Below are positions 5,050 to 5,111 of a DNA stretch of 5,111 nucleotides, one piece after another. The stretch is from Burkholderiales bacterium. GTDB lineage: Bacteria > Pseudomonadota > Gammaproteobacteria > Burkholderiales > CAIKXV01. The translations under genes and the position numbers were made by a program. The notes beneath the pieces were generated by a model. That model did no database searches, had not been told where the DNA came from, and saw nothing but the letters and a program-made list of their open reading frames with translations. How positions within the stretch are numbered: position 1 is the stretch's first letter; the number at the start of each line of letters is the position of its first letter. Where the stretch lies: contig JACMMK010000391.1 of assembly GCA_014379045.1 (NCBI GenBank), positions 1-5,111 of the forward strand. The letters are read 5' to 3'.

Positions 5050-5111
5050 AAGGCGTTGCGCACCGGTCGACCGGCTTCGGCGATTCCGCCCGCCGCGACG
5101 GCTGGCACAGC
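5046..5111 (-). CDS. C-terminal end of an unidentified upstream operon gene
   Basis: Reading in from the right edge on the minus strand, one frame gives AVPAVAAGGIAEAGRPVRNAL and then a TGA at 5048-5046. Only 21 residues are visible and no family can be named. The case for a real gene rests on its stop overlapping the hydrolase GTG as GTGA, matching the ATGA junctions downstream, and on amino-acid content (Ala, Gly, Val rich) normal for a coding frame in this high-GC genome. The hydrolase frame itself also stays open to the edge, giving an Arg-rich, low-plausibility sequence; that is the alternative explanation. If real, the operon starts further to the right and this gene probably belongs to the same pathway. 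Confidence 0.5.
   Translation of the reverse strand, partial: AVPAVAAGGIAEAGRPVRNAL

Noticed and set aside
1..5111. Mobile element, CRISPR array, tRNA or rRNA
   Set aside because: No transposase motifs, terminal inverted repeats, spaced direct repeats or RNA-gene patterns were seen, and genes fill almost the whole window.

Overview
This high-GC window (roughly two-thirds G+C by eye) looks like a chromosomal segment of a betaproteobacterium, probably Burkholderiales of the Bordetella/Achromobacter/Cupriavidus/Variovorax kind. The main reason is that three separate genes encode Bug-family (TctC-like) periplasmic solute receptors, a family greatly expanded in those bacteria and often placed beside catabolic enzymes. 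Genus and species cannot be decided from the sequence.

Layout, left to right. Positions 1-224 hold the C-terminal end of a Bug receptor on the + strand. A 56-base convergent gap (225-280) contains two short GC-rich hairpins and no gene. Everything else is one minus-strand gene series. Read in transcription order (right to left) it is: the last 21 codons of an unidentified gene (5111-5046), a cytoplasmic alpha/beta hydrolase (5049-4174), Bug receptor C (4177-3191), an aconitase-superfamily large subunit resembling LeuC (3181-1898), Bug receptor B (1901-867), and an aconitase-superfamily small subunit resembling LeuD (829-281). Three of the five junctions are 4-base start/stop overlaps (GTGA, ATGA, ATGA). 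The other two gaps are 9 and 37 bases. The set is therefore very likely one polycistronic, translationally coupled operon whose promoter lies beyond the right edge.

The inferred theme is uptake and breakdown of an organic acid. The Bug receptors would capture a carboxylated compound in the periplasm, the hydrolase would cleave an ester, thioester or related bond, and the LeuC/LeuD-like pair would act as a [4Fe-4S] hydro-lyase. No TctA/TctB membrane components, regulator or CoA ligase lies in the window, so the substrate is unknown.

The most notable feature is the dehydratase pair. The large subunit keeps all three Fe-S cysteines, but both subunits have lost several substrate-contacting motifs that are otherwise nearly invariant, including the whole SSREHA motif of the small subunit. 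This suggests an uncharacterised hydro-lyase subfamily with a different substrate. The two subunit genes are also separated by a receptor gene, which is unusual for leuC/leuD-type pairs.
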